Source: Scylla paramamosain | Lineage: Eukaryota > Arthropoda > Malacostraca > Decapoda > Portunidae | Direction: 5' to 3' | Length of the DNA: 64,000 nt | Assembly: GCF_035594125.1 (NCBI RefSeq) | Contig: NC_087197.1 | Location: forward strand, 6,939,852-7,003,851 | Shown: in pieces, positions 37,137 through 49,338 of the stretch | How positions within the stretch are numbered: position 1 is the stretch's first letter | Layout of the letters: each line of letters begins with the position of its first letter | Made by a program: the position numbers and the translations under genes | The notes under the pieces: generated by a model | Told to the model about the DNA's origin: nothing | What the model saw: only the letters and a program-made list of their open reading frames with translations | Databases searched by the model: none

Positions 37137-38649
37137 GTGACTGAAGAGGATGTCCAGAAACAGATGGAGGGACTAGATGTTAGGAAGGCCCCTGGACCTG
37201 ATGGAGTGTCACTGTGGATACTAAAAGAGTGCAATCAGCAGTTGACATGGGTAATACATAATGTTATTGAAAGCTCCGTAATTCAAATCAGAGTCCCAAT
37301 TGAATGGAAGAGAGCCAACATAGTGGCATTCTACAAAGGTGGTAGTAAAGAGACCTGTGTCTCTAACAAGTGTGGTGTGCAAAATATGTGAAAGATTGGT
37401 GAAGGATAAATGGATGTAGTACCTAGAGGGAAAGGAAGTGATAATAAAGCAACAATTTGGATTTAGGAGAGGGAGGTCATGTGTTACAAACTTACTGAGT
37501 TTTTATTCTAGAGTGGTGGATATAATGCAAGAAAGAGATGGATGGGCTGATAGTGTTTATTGAGACCTGAAGAAGGCCTTTGATAAAGTGCCACACAGGA
37601 AATTGTTGTGGAAGTTGAAGCGTAATGGTGGGCTAATAGAGGGGCCTGCTAATATGGATGGAAAATTTCTTGACAAACAGAGAAATGAGAACAGTGGTAA
37701 AAGATAAAAAAAAAATCATCATGGAGAGAAGTTATAAGTGGAGTACCCCAAGGCTCAGTACTTGCACCAGTCATGTTTGCAGTCTATATAAATGATATGA
37801 AGGAGAGTGTGAACAGCTACATGAGCCTTTTTGTGGATGATGCAAAGTTGCTGAAGAAAGTTGAGAGTGCAGAGGACTGTGAAACGTTACAAGAAGACCA
37901 GAACAAGATATCAAGAGTGGAGTTATAGATGGGAAATGGAATTTAATTTAAAGAAGTGTAAGGTAATAGAATTTGGAAAAAGTAAAAGAAGAGTAAAAGG
38001 AAATTATGTGTTGAATGGTGTAAGGTTAAGTGGGACAGAAGAGGAAAAGGATCTTGGTGTTACAGTAACTGGGAACCTGACCCCAGAGAGACACATTAGC
38101 AAAATTACAGGAGAAACCTATAACTTGTTGAGAAGAATAAGGCAGGCCTTTGCATGTATGGATGAGGAGACGGTCAGGAAGATGATTGTGTCGCTGATAA
38201 GACCTAGACTAGAATATGCAGCAGTAGTGTTGTTGCCATACAAGAAAAAGGATATAAGGAAGTTGGAGAAAGTTCAGAGAGCAGCTACGAAGATGGTACC
38301 AAGTATCAGGGACTTGTTATATGAAGAGAGACTGGAAAGGATACATCTACCAATGTTGGAAAAGAGGAGAGAAAGGGGAGACTTGATTGCGATATATAAA
38401 GCACATGAGGGAGTAGAGGAGGTGGACCAGAGCGACTTAATGGTCTGGGATATATGGGACTCTAGAGGACATGGAAAGAGTCTGAAGAGGAGTGCTAGTA
38501 GAAGAGATGTCAAAAAGTATAGTTTCCCATATAGAAGTATTGATGTATGGAACAGTCTGGATGAGGAGATAGTAAATGCAGAAAGTATACATGGATTCAA
38601 GGCTAAGTTGGATATTAAAAGATATGGAGATGGGACAGCACGAGCATAG
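37137..38649 (+). pseudogene. Family-A LINE copy 4, reverse transcriptase and C-terminal domain
   Basis: The frame is open at 37137-37391 and 37861-38649. The second block encodes most of the post-polymerase domain (GVRLSGTEEEKDLGVTVTGN, VQRAATKMVPSIRDLLYEER, SRRDVKKYSFPYRSIDVWNS). Between the two blocks lie shifts, an A run at 37710 and the box FVDD at about 37830. It is the best-preserved family-A C-terminus in the window. Confidence 0.82.
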
Positions 38650-38881
38650 CTCTTTTTCCATAAAGCACAACTAGGTAAATACAACTAGGTAAATATGGTA
38701 GAAGAAAATATCGTGATCACGTGTTGGGCCACCAGTGAGACATCACTTTTATGAAGCCATATGAGTCATTGGGACTAAGAGAAGGTATGTACTTATTTTC
38801 TCCTTGATAGCTCCAATGCGACTGACATGAGACCAACGTAAAGGTTGCCGTGACAGAGGCAAATCTTGTTATTGCCGTAAC

Positions 38882-38893
38882 GTGGGTAATGTG
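38882..38893 (-). repeat. piggyBac right terminal inverted repeat
   Basis: GTGGGTAATGTG precedes TTAA at 38894-38897. It differs from the left repeat at one position. Confidence 0.9.
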
Positions 38894-38897
38894 TTAA

Positions 38898-40173
38898 ACT
38901 CATTTACAATATTTTCAGGTGGTTGAGATTTACTTAAACTGAGCTTGCCCCTTCCACTTGTTGGCCTTCTCCTTCCTGTATTAAGTTCCTCTTTTCCTGT
39001 ACTGTGTTCCTCATTCTTATGCTGCCCATGTCCTGTATTGGGTTCTTTCCCATGTCGCCTGTGTCCTTTATATCTGTGCCTTTCTCCATAGTGTTGGGGT
39101 GCTTGGCCATGACCCCATTGCTGGATCTCATTGCATCTTCTCTGTACCACCTTCTCCATCTTACCAGATGCCTTTTCCATGGGTCTTCCCTCACCACGTA
39201 CAACTTTCTCAACTCACTCTCTTTCTGACTTGCATTCTTTAGTCTTGCTTCTTCTCTCAGCTCTTTGTCCTTGTTTCTTTCTTCTTTGTTCATGAGAGAC
39301 AGTAACATTCCTTAGCATTTCCCTGTTTTTTGCTGTTTGTGTCCTTTAATTTTGTAGGCATTTTTAAGCACTCTGTCCTTTAGTCCTTCTCTCATAGTTA
39401 CTACAGTCGGCCTTCCCTTCTTGAGGTTGCTGTTTCTGTCATCCTTATTGGGCTCTCCATTATACTTCTCAATTCTTTTATTTCCATCATATCATCCTCA
39501 AATATCTCCACTCCAGCCACTTCACAAATTTCATGAATGATAATTTTGTCTTGCTTAATTTTCTCCTACCTAAGACCAATATTAGCTTTTCTGTTAATAT
39601 GCCCAGGCACACCAATGATCACCATGTTATTCTTCTTGTCAAGTCTACTCTGTACTTGAGTTGCAGCTTTCTCCACAAGAACTCTGTCAATGTCCTTTTG
39701 TTCATGCATCTGTTTCATCTCTTCCTTCATTACATCCCTGTAAGACTCTAGGGCAGGTTTGACGTTGGTGCACACCCTCAGTTATCTCCCTAGACTTTTT
39801 TACTCTCCACATCCACTAAATCCTTCCTCACTGTCTTAAACTTCTCTTCTGAATTCATTTCTGGTACTTTGAGTTTTGACTCCATCTCATCCTGCCATCC
39901 CTGGAGTGGTGTCATTTGTGATGCTATTTTACCACTGATTATGTTGCATTTATTGCAATACCAGTGAAGGGATTCAAGTTCATAACTCATTAAAAACTTG
40001 TAAATTTCTATCAACATAAATGCTCTCATAGGTGATATGATGCCACTTATCACACAGATTGCACATTAAAGCCTCATCCTTATTGTTTGTTTACCTTTGC
40101 AGGTGCCGCAAGTATTTGGGGCAGCATCCTGCTTAATCCCCTTGGTGCCAACTGAGCTTTGTTTACCACTCAT
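38898..40173 (-). pseudogene. Family-D LINE ORF1 with PHD finger
   Basis: The likely start is the ATG at 40173 (MSGKQSSVGTKGIKQDAAPN). A PHD-type zinc finger follows, split by a one-base shift: CGTC, then MCNLCDKWHHIT, then WYCNKCN (~39960), giving the C-C, C-C, H, C-C pattern. A coiled-coil linker (QDEMESKLKVPEMNSEEKFK), an MVIIGVPGHI strand resembling an RRM-like fold, and a basic stretch (EERNKDKELREEARLKNA) come next. The end is Gly/His/Arg-rich and would read straight into the endonuclease once the piggyBac is removed. PHD fingers occur in ORF1 of some CR1-group LINEs. Multiple frameshifts are present. Confidence 0.7.
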
Positions 40174-40389
40174 CACGGACCTCAGATATTTTATACACAT
40201 TCTCACTATGTGTGTTTTTAGGACTTGTGCTGTCCTTGATTTATATTAAGGAATATATCCCAGTATGCACTCAATAGACTCAAAAGTAACAAAATATTGA
40301 AGTAAATGCAGGAGCTACACTGAATACGTCTGCTCTCTGCCACTGCTAAAAATTATAAGAATATTATTTATCTCCATCTTACATTGCAG

Positions 40390-40504
40390 ATGATTCCTGC
40401 TCTTTGAGCATCTGTGAAAATCAAGGAACAGGAAATACTGACAAGAAGATAGCCAGAATGGCTCACTGGTTCCTGAAGTTCCTTTTAGTGGCCTTATTGA
40501 ACCT
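40390..40504 (+). CDS. Host gene exon 1 of 7 seen (function unknown)
   Basis: Acceptor ATCTTACATTGCAG and donor CCT|GTGAGT bracket 115 bases open in one frame only. It starts with two bases of a split codon and ends with two, so it needs phase 1 upstream and gives phase 2 downstream, which matches the next exon. The product begins hydrophilic (DSCSLSICENQGTGNTDKK) and ends in a hydrophobic helix (MAHWFLKFLLVALLNL). I do not recognise the family. An upstream partner may be the 49-bp candidate at 4172. Confidence 0.65.
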
Positions 40505-40918
40505 GTGAGTTCTTTGCTGTTGTATCTGTATTATTTTCCTTCCCAGTTTTCTTTCCTTAATTTGATCCCTTTTTACATGTGAGGGACAATGTTAAAGGGG
40601 TATATCAGCCTTTTTGACCCAATTTTTGTCAAAAATGGTGAAATGAGATATTTGCTCCAAAAAATCAACCAGTGCTCTGGTAATATTTCAGAGATAAAGT
40701 TTTAGTGTTCCATGCCATTTTTAAAACCTCTAGGGGACATTTAAAGGGACATGTGCTTTGCATTTAATGATCCAATCTGAGGCATAGGAAACATGTACAT
40801 TTTCATTTTTTTTTTCCTGATTTTTTAAATTTAATGTAGTTTTTTTATTATTATTATTATTCTATCTTGCAAAACATGAGATCTATCTGAACAGCTGGCA
40901 ACCCTCTCACTGCCTTAG

Positions 40919-40967
40919 TATGGTATGCCTACCAGCACCATTGCCCTTGAGGACTTCCAAGCGAGAG
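40919..40967 (+). CDS. Host gene exon 2
   Basis: A 49-base segment between acceptor CTCACTGCCTTAG and donor GAG|GTGGGT. It takes phase 2 from exon 1 and ends in phase 0, reading MVCLPAPLPLRTSKRE. It is short, so support rests mainly on the phase match. Confidence 0.55.
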
Positions 40968-41187
40968 GTGGGTGTATCGCCTTGCTCAATTGCACTTTTT
41001 GTTATTCTTACTTCTGAATACTTATGCTTGGCCTCATCATGCCAAAAACAAATGCTTTATGTAAGAAGAGGAAGAAGGTCTTCATCAAGGAAAGAGCACA
41101 CTGGTGGAAACATCAAAATCAGCGAGAAACATACGCAATACTATTACCACCAACACCAGCAGGCTTAGGCCTTAGCTCCTTGTTCAT

Positions 41188-41691
41188 ATGCTAAAAAGCA
41201 GAGGTTTCTCACACACTCATTCAAATTTCCAGACTGCAGTGGCAAAACGTGAAACACCACCAAACTATCGAGAGATGAAGATATTCTCCCTCCTATCTAA
41301 GCAGCTGGAATTAATGAAGAGAGTGTATACTTGGCTTGCATCAGATGAAATGATGAAAAGATGTCTACAAGGAGTCACACAGAACCCAAATGAATCTTAC
41401 CACAGTCACATATGGCTACACTGCCTGAAGCACCTCAGAGCTGCTGAAAAAAGAAAGCTTGACTTTGTAGTAGCTGTGGCGACAATGGTGTGGCGATTGA
41501 TGTCATTGCAGTGTGACTGGTTCATGCTGCAATTCCTGGAGCTGGAGAAGAAGTACAGTGGTGGTTATGTCACCAGCAATTTCCATCGCTGTCTTGGCCT
41601 GCCATGTACCTCCATACTTCACAAGGGCCTTGAGAAGAAGGACAACAGGATGGACAGGCCACTAATGAAAAAAAAAAGAAAAAAAAAGTAA
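41188..41691 (+). pseudogene. Mutator-like transposase C-terminal remnant, carrying a 59-bp host-exon copy
   Basis: The frame contains MKRCLQGVTQNPNESYHSHI followed by W and a charged helix, then YVTSNFHRCLGLPCTS and LHKGLEKKDN. The C-L-x-G-x-T-Q-N-x-N-E-S-x-H block and the later SN-LG block are, to my knowledge, features of the Mutator-like transposase domain family (PF20700) found in many animal genomes. Between them sits a 59-base copy (41495-41553) of the acceptor and first 42 bases of host exon 3. No start or catalytic N-terminal half is present. It lies in the intron between exons 2 and 3. Confidence 0.55.
41495..41553 (+). repeat. Copy of the 5' edge of host exon 3
   Basis: Identical over 59 bases to 42275-42333: the last 17 intron bases including the AG acceptor, and the first 42 exon bases. 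Because intron sequence is included, it was copied from DNA, not from mRNA. Confidence 0.95.
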
Positions 41692-41699
41692 CAAACATC

Positions 41700-42274
41700 T
41701 CTCGAGAGAACTCATTTACTAACCTCAAAGTTTCTGTTGGGTTGGAGCGCGGCATCATGGAGACTCACCTTTGCACTCTGTTTTCTCGAAACCAACTTTT
41801 TTGACTTTGTGTTTTAATAACTTTGCTAATTTTTAATCAATTACCTTTGTTCTTTTTTTAAAGTGATCACCATTTAATATTCTATGTCTTATTCTGATTA
41901 GAATTTTTATTTTGCCAAATCTTCCAGTCAAATTTTTCCCTAATTTCTCACTTTTTTGACAAAATAAAAAAAAAACACGCGAGTTTACAGTTTTATTAAA
42001 AATTGCACAAGCATATGAAATGAAAAAAAAAAACATCAGATGAAACCTTAAAGTATCCATTCTTGCTTTAATCAGACGAAATTTAAAGCAATTTTGGAAA
42101 GTCATAATTACATCATTCTTTACATGCTAGGTGGACAAAATTAGCTTTTTTTTTTTACAGCTATATTGGAACAGCTTAAGTTTATCATTAAGACACAATA
42201 AAAATTAAAAAATGATTGAATGAGTTTTAGCAAAAATGGCTAAAAAGGCTGATACACCCAGTTAGAGTGTATAA
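41700..42274. other. AT-rich intron sequence
   Basis: No feature beyond A/T homopolymers. It separates the Mutator-like remnant from exon 3. Confidence 0.6.
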
Positions 42275-42291
42275 GATTGATGTCATTGCAG

Positions 42292-42474
42292 TGTGACTGG
42301 TTCATGCTGCAATTCCTGGAGCTGGAGAAGAAGCTGTATGGACAGAAGTCAGCTGTCAGTGTGTTGGAGTGGTACAAGAGTGACCTTTGCCGTGCTCCAG
42401 CACATCACCTCGCCTACCACTTCTACAAGAACCTAGTGCCGGGATCAGTCACGGAGCAACTAATGGAGCTGGAG
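42292..42474 (+). CDS. Host gene exon 3
   Basis: 183 bases, phase 0 at both ends, between acceptor TGATGTCATTGCAG and donor GGAG|GTGTGT. It encodes 61 residues with strong protein character: CDWFMLQFLELEKKLYGQ, then VLEWYKSDLCRAPAHHLAYH and FYKNLVPGSVTEQLMELE. The regular spacing of hydrophobic residues suggests helices, as in a HEAT-like or other helical scaffold, but I do not recognise the family. It is the longest and best exon of the set. Both of its edges have been copied into the neighbouring introns. Confidence 0.75.
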
Positions 42475-42938
42475 GTGTGTAAGGGGAGAAATAACCAAGA
42501 TAGGTTATAGTGAAGTGTCCAGCCATTTTTCCAGATCCCAGAATCATCTGAGCCAAGCAGGGGGTGTTCCACAAAGGGGTGATAGGACAGAAACACAAGG
42601 GAGCAGTGTGGAAGTTTAATCACAATACTTTCTTCACACACTACACACAAGATACCAAAGACAAGAGTAATACGTAATACACATTTACACAAGGACACTG
42701 CCGCTGAAGTTTCTCAACACCCTTCCCCTTTCCGTCATTGTGACAAGAGAAAACACTAACATACACACACATACAACCTGTCACTAGGGACAAATGAGGA
42801 TGAGGGCACTTCATTGCAGTGGAAACCGAGATGACAGCCAAGAGAGAACAGGTGTGCCTAGTCTTGGCACCGAGTCTGTTCTGCTGGAGTTGGAATTACA
42901 GGGTCTGCAAATAACCTTGGAAAGAGGCTACAAGAAGC

Positions 42939-43048
<110 letters not shown>

Positions 43049-43226
43049 AAGCCTTGAGACAAGTTTAGCTGTTCAAAGCATCCACACATTCTAAAACAGC
43101 CGATGACTTGATGCTTTGGGACAGGCGCTGGTGAGCTGACCTTCTACACTCCCAGGTGGTGGAAGAGGGAAGAGTACCAGGTTCCCCTGCTCCTCCTCAG
43201 CTTGCTTAGGTGGGAGTGGTGTTTCA

Positions 43227-43475
43227 TCCCTTACAAGGTGCTTCTGTTTTCTCACTTCTCTTAATTCTTTTTACTTCACATTTCGTTTTGTTTTGTTGTG
43301 ATGAGTGAATGAACAAGAGAGCAACTAATGGAGCTGGAGGTGCTTCTGCCTTCTCACTTCTCTTAGTTCTTTTTATTTCACATTTTGTTATAAGCTGCCT
43401 ATGTTGTGACAAGTGAGTGAACAAAAGAGTAACTAATGGAGCTAGAGGTGCTTCCATCTTCTCACTCCTCTTGGT
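43227..43475. repeat. ~105-bp tandem repeat containing the 3' edge of exon 3
   Basis: Units begin GGTGCTTCTG(T/C)(T/C)TTCTCACTTC at 43227 and 43338 with a partial third unit at 43448, and end GAACAA(A/G)AGAG(C/T)AACTAATGG. The 24 bases at 43319-43342 are identical to 42454-42477, the end of host exon 3 plus its donor GT; 43429-43452 is a near copy. Confidence 0.8.
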
Positions 43476-43479
43476 TCTT

Positions 43480-43990
43480 TGGTGATTAATTTCTCTTTCT
43501 ACTTTATATTGTGTGTTGTGATAATTGAAGAGCTAATACAGTCAAGAGAGCTAATACAGTCAGTGCCAAATGGTTGTGTGTGTCTTAAACATAGTGTTAT
43601 ACTTAGTTGCTGTGCAGTGCCTAGAAAATACACAGGTCATGATGAAAGTTCAAGCTATAAAGTTTTATAAGAATGGTGAAACAAGTAGAAAAATAAGCTG
43701 TGCAACTGATGCCAATGTAAAGACTGTGATGTGAAATGGTGTGATGAGTGGTGTGAGGATGTGCCTCACTTACCCGCTAAATGATCTGTTATGCTCCACT
43801 TTTATGATTGCCCAAGTGCACATTCACCCTCTCTGCAAACAAGTGTAGTGGCATTTATTTGGGTGAATGATCATAGCACCATGATGTTCCAACAGCCAGT
43901 GTTTCCAGCACTTGTGTTCACCAACTGTGTTGTGTTTGGAAGTGCCAAAGATTTACCAGTGATATACAACATCAGTGACTTTATATTACC
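43480..43990. other. Unassigned intron sequence
   Basis: No supported gene. Part of this may belong to the pogo-like element that becomes recognisable at about 43990. Confidence 0.4.
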
Positions 43991-44270
43991 AACCATGGTT
44001 TCCAAATGTCCTGCTGGCTCCACTGACTGCCTTACCAAGGCCAAGAGAGCAAGGACAAGCATCAATCTTGAGATGAAATTGGTGATTCTGAGGCAGCATA
44101 CTGGAGGAGAAGGGATGAATGCCTTCGTATGCTTGCTTGATTTGGCCCAGTCATCTGTCTCCATCGTCCTCAAGAATACTGCATCAGAAAAGCAGGTGAA
44201 GCTTGCACTATGCTCATGGCAAAGACGACCACCACACTTACTCACTACATTGAGAGTAAGTAGAAAAATT
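43990..44270 (+). pseudogene. pogo/Tigger-type transposase N-terminal fragment (CENP-B-like HTH)
   Basis: The frame from about 43996 reads MVSKCPAGSTDCLTKAKRAR, then INLEMKLVILRQHTGGEGMN, then LDLAQSSVSIVLKN. This is the helix-turn-helix pattern (I-x-L-E-x-K-x-x-I, G-E, L-x-x-S-x-S-T/S-V-x-x-I-x-K-N) of the CENP-B/pogo DNA-binding domain found in Tigger and Jerky-type proteins. It frays after about 75 residues, with a shift near 44210. No DDE catalytic domain follows before the TA repeat at 44529. It is an old fragment in the intron between exons 3 and 4. Confidence 0.7.
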
Positions 44271-44524
44271 ATTTTTATTTTATTGCTTTTTTCTTGTGTT
44301 TGTTTTATTAAAGTAACATGTTTTATTACTTTAGGCAATAACTATTTACATATGATATTTCATGGTTTTTATGGGTTTTAGAGACAATTAGGGCACATTC
44401 ATACAGGTCTTGGAATGCATCCCTATTTTACCCCACTCATTCTTAACTTGGCTATATGATCATTTGCTGTATGATTGCATCTTCAGGACCCTAATTCAAT
44501 CACATAGCTGATTACCTGTGTTAA

Positions 44525-45820
<1,296 letters not shown>

Positions 45821-45890
45821 CTTCCTTCTTTCATTCTTATTTCTCATCCTTTCTTCATTCATCTTTCTACATCACTTTATGTCGCTGTGC

Positions 45891-46163
<273 letters not shown>

Positions 46164-46685
46164 GGGTGTCTGAGTCACAAGGTGACAAGTTACAAATGTT
46201 CAGAAATGCAAGCAGTCTATTCATAAAATGAAATTGTGCTCTTCATATTGTTACCTTTGCTAACCAAAAGTTCAAATTTGGCATTACGCCCCATATCTAA
46301 CTAGTACGCTGCTTTGCCACTACCCACAGTGCATCATGATAGCAAAGGACCACCCACCACCCCAGGACACAGGCCTTTTAGCAGTTTATTCTGAGACGCT
46401 AGTTTAAAATTTGTTTAATTTAAAAATTTATTGTATTGCACCACAGTGAGTATGGCTTGAGATTCCACTGTATAGAGACCTCTGCCAGTTGGCCTAAGAG
46501 AGACATAAAGATGGGACTGTTGTGCTGCTTGGTGTAGAAAGCCTTCTCCATTACATTGTCTATAAATAGGCAGACATACCTGTCATGCTTTCAGTCAGCT
46601 TTCAGTCAGCCAGCTTAATAAATTATATGAATAAAGGCTTGTACAACCCAAGAAAGAAAGAGAGAGCAAGAAAGGAAAAAATGTG

Positions 46686-46688
<3 letters not shown>

Positions 46689-46743
<55 letters not shown>
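46689..46743. repeat. (GA)n microsatellite
   Basis: About 55 bases of GA inside the candidate inverted-repeat element. Confidence 0.97.
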
Positions 46744-46746
<3 letters not shown>

Positions 46747-46851
46747 TTTCATTTTAACCCAGGTCATATGCCTGGCAAATCTGAGTCTTGCATTTGGCAG
46801 AAGCCTCAAGCCTATCACTATTCAGTAGTATCACATCACCCACAAAGCAAA

Positions 46852-46962
<111 letters not shown>

Positions 46963-47100
46963 TGGTATCAAGTATCAAGTAAGTAAGCATTACATTGTGG
47001 AACATATGTTTTTTTTTTTATAGAAAAATTATTATGAGTTTTGAGCAAAACGACTTAAGTGCAGCCTTCCAGAACATAACTTGCTCATAAATTGAACACC

Positions 47101-47103
<3 letters not shown>

Positions 47104-47177
<74 letters not shown>

Positions 47178-47191
47178 TGTGTATATATATG
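47104..47191. repeat. (GT)n(TA)n microsatellite
   Basis: GT repeats with one ATGT interruption, passing into a short TA run. Confidence 0.97.
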
Positions 47192-47503
47192 TATAATCTT
47201 GTACAGTTAACTCCAAAAATTTTAGTACACATCATGGCAAGGTGAAGGCAATGTTTGGCATGACTACACAGTGGAGCTGAAAATGTCCCCAGGGTTAGGA
47301 TAACAGATGGAAAAGCTGTTGTCAGTGCTGCCTGAGACAGAAACGCATGCAGTATCTCCATCCCAGTTACCCTAAACTTGGGGATAATTCCTGCTCGGTT
47401 TTGTGTCATGCCAGACATTGCCCTCCCCTTGTTGTGATGAATACCAAAATATTTGGAGCCCAAATAACTCCTTCATGCATTGAAACTAGTGTCTTGCCAA
47501 CAG

Positions 47504-47570
47504 TGCATCAGCAGAGCATGTCCTGATGACCCCATGGTGCTGGAGCAAGTGAACCTCTACCTTCACAGTT
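47504..47570 (+). CDS. Host gene exon 4
   Basis: 67 bases between acceptor GTCTTGCCAACAG and the strong donor CAGTT|GTAAGT. Phase 0 in, phase 1 out, reading CISRACPDDPMVLEQVNLYL and two more residues. Donor and acceptor are both near consensus. Confidence 0.68.
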
Positions 47571-47599
47571 GTAAGTCCACTGCTTCATTTCTTCATTAG

Positions 47600-48960
47600 T
47601 TCCTCTCATTGGTTCAGTGTGCTGCATCAGAGAACACCTCTGAATGTCATTTACTCTATGTTTTTATAAGCTATCACATATATCACATTTTCTAAATATG
47701 TAGTGTTTTATTTATATATGTATTTTTTTTCATCCAGGAATATTTCCCTGCACTATATGATATATTTATTCAGTACATAGTAAGCAAGCCTGTTTCCACA
47801 GTAGCCATGTGCTGCTGATGACACCACATTTTTGCCACCACACTTGTTTAGAAGCATTGGCAGTGATGGTGTGTATTGCTTAACCAGTCCTGACAGCTTT
47901 GTGTTAGGGGCAGTAATCGGAAGTGTCAGCAGTGCAGATTGATAATATTAATGGTGATGATTCACAGTTTTTGTGTTGGTGATTAATAGTGATTAGTTTT
48001 ACTAACAATGGCCAGTATTGGTGATGGAGGAAGTCACTGGTGGTATTTGGTAGTATTAAAGTAAGTTCTGTAACTTAGCTTACCTTGATAACTTGTCAAA
48101 GTGTGTCTCTAAATTTCCTTGATTCATGTGCATGAAAATGCTATAACCAATACCTGAATAGTTATTAAGTGATGTGTACTGTCAAATGGGCTTAGGGGTG
48201 GAAGTGTGAGGAATTCAGTGGAGAGAATGGAGGACAGAAAACTAATAAAGATAAAAGTGAAGTCAGATGTGCTCCGTGAAAGGTTAAGAGATAGATCATG
48301 TCTGGAGTGAATGAACTGCATGAAGAGAGCACTGAATGAGAGAGGAATGACAGCAGCAAGCAAGAGTGATTTTGTCTGATAGAGGTGAATGGAGAGTGAA
48401 GGGGAAGTGCATGAAAATGACATGGTTTCCTTGACCACTGGGAGGGGATGTAGACACACATGGAGTGGCCCATTGGCATATGGACTGAGAGTGCAGGGCA
48501 CTCTGTAGGAAGTAGCCTGCATCTGCTGTGGTCTCAGGATTGGAGCAGGTGTGGAGTAGAGAAGAGTCTCATTATGAAGGGACAAGGATAAACCAGTGTA
48601 TACTGATGGGCCAGCCAAAATTAAGATTTATCTTATAATTATGCTTGTGCTTCTTCAATGCTGGAAAATGAAGTAATATTTTGCATTTGCATCCAATGAG
48701 TTTTTGTGTTGTACTTTCTCATATTTTATTTCTTTCACTTCTCTTCCAAATAGAGTGTGATTAAAACCTTCTTATTATATTTGAATATCCAGCCATGTCA
48801 TCAAAGTGGAGTTAAAAATAAAAATGGTTCTTCAGTAGTCATTAAGAATATAGCTTAAGCTGCAAGAAGCCCGTAAGCCTGAAAGTGTCAATCCCTAAGA
48901 AGTAGGTGCAGCTGTATTACATGTTTGTCTGTATGAATAGCTTTGTGTCTTGCCTCACAG
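47600..48960. other. Intron without recognised features
   Basis: A 164-codon minus-strand frame at 48124-48618 has no domain and poor protein character and is not called. No repeat family recognised. Confidence 0.45.
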
Positions 48961-49086
48961 TGGAGCATAGAGGGCCGGCACTAGAGAGGGCTGTGATGTG
49001 GATGAGGAGTGCTGAGAGTGACAGTGGCCAAGAAAGCAGTGATGAGTGTCCAGGTCCCACAAATGCCTCCTGCACATTGAGGACAA
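48961..49086 (+). CDS. Host gene exon 5
   Basis: 126 bases between acceptor TGTCTTGCCTCACAG and donor ACAA|GTGAGT. It takes phase 1 from exon 4 and ends in phase 1. The product starts helical (EHRGPALERAVMWMRSAE) and becomes Ser/Asp/Glu-rich (SDSGQESSDECPGP), like a flexible, possibly phosphorylated loop between helical segments. Confidence 0.72.
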
Positions 49087-49338
49087 GTGAGTGCTGTGGT
49101 GTTTCTTGGCAGCTGGTAGGGATATTCTGTTCTTTGCAGTTTCCTTATGCTACACTTATGAACTTTTGTTGGTATTGGTTGCTTCAGTCATTTTACAGAT
49201 ACACCTAAATATGGCTTAGTATTATTCATTGGCATATTCTTTAAAGCATGATGTGTGTTAGTTGTAAAGGTTATCTTCTAAATGAAACGAATGTGAAGAA
49301 CAGTAATGGTAATGGAATGTTCAGGCAGTTGAGATAAT

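Larger units (their letters stand above)
33074..38694 (+). mobile_element. Family-A LINE, copy 4, nested in piggyBac
   Basis: It is 5'-truncated exactly at the start of ORF2 (TVAYTNVDGLVSVMDEV). It contains an endonuclease (MVETKLRD, GGGVMMLVKKGI, IMGDFNCKEINWEEW), a linker (KRYVPKVETKRRYNNDWYNR), the start of the reverse transcriptase, then a nested family-B LINE (34355-37120). After that come APGPDGVSLWILKECNQQL, QQFGFRRGRSC, a stop-containing [31 protein letters not shown] and FVDDAKLLKK, where the active-site box is F-V-D-D. The C-terminal domain ends at 38649 and the 3' repeat at 38692. Confidence 0.85.
30471..38893 (-). mobile_element. piggyBac DNA transposon, with a nested LINE
   Basis: Both ends carry the target tetranucleotide TTAA (30467-30470, 38894-38897) next to a 12-bp terminal inverted repeat with one mismatch: CACGTTACCCAC on the left and GTGGGTAATGTG on the right. 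Inside is a minus-strand piggyBac-type transposase. Without the nested LINE the element is about 2.8 kb, the normal size for the superfamily. It is inserted in the family-D LINE: removing it with one TTAA rejoins a continuous frame (ENIVNEFK then VVFCNVD). That gives independent proof of the boundaries and fits the seamless TTAA integration known for piggyBac. Confidence 0.93.

Noticed and set aside
33054..38737. CACTGGTGGCCCAACAC / GTGTTGGGCCACCAGTG as terminal inverted repeats of a separate transposon
   Set aside because: What lies between is a LINE with its own defined 3' end, and the true TTAA-flanked piggyBac termini are further out. The motif is better seen as part of the piggyBac.
48124..48618. 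164-codon minus-strand frame
   Set aside because: No domain, no splice or promoter context, and Ser/Leu/Pro composition typical of chance frames opposite AG-rich sequence.
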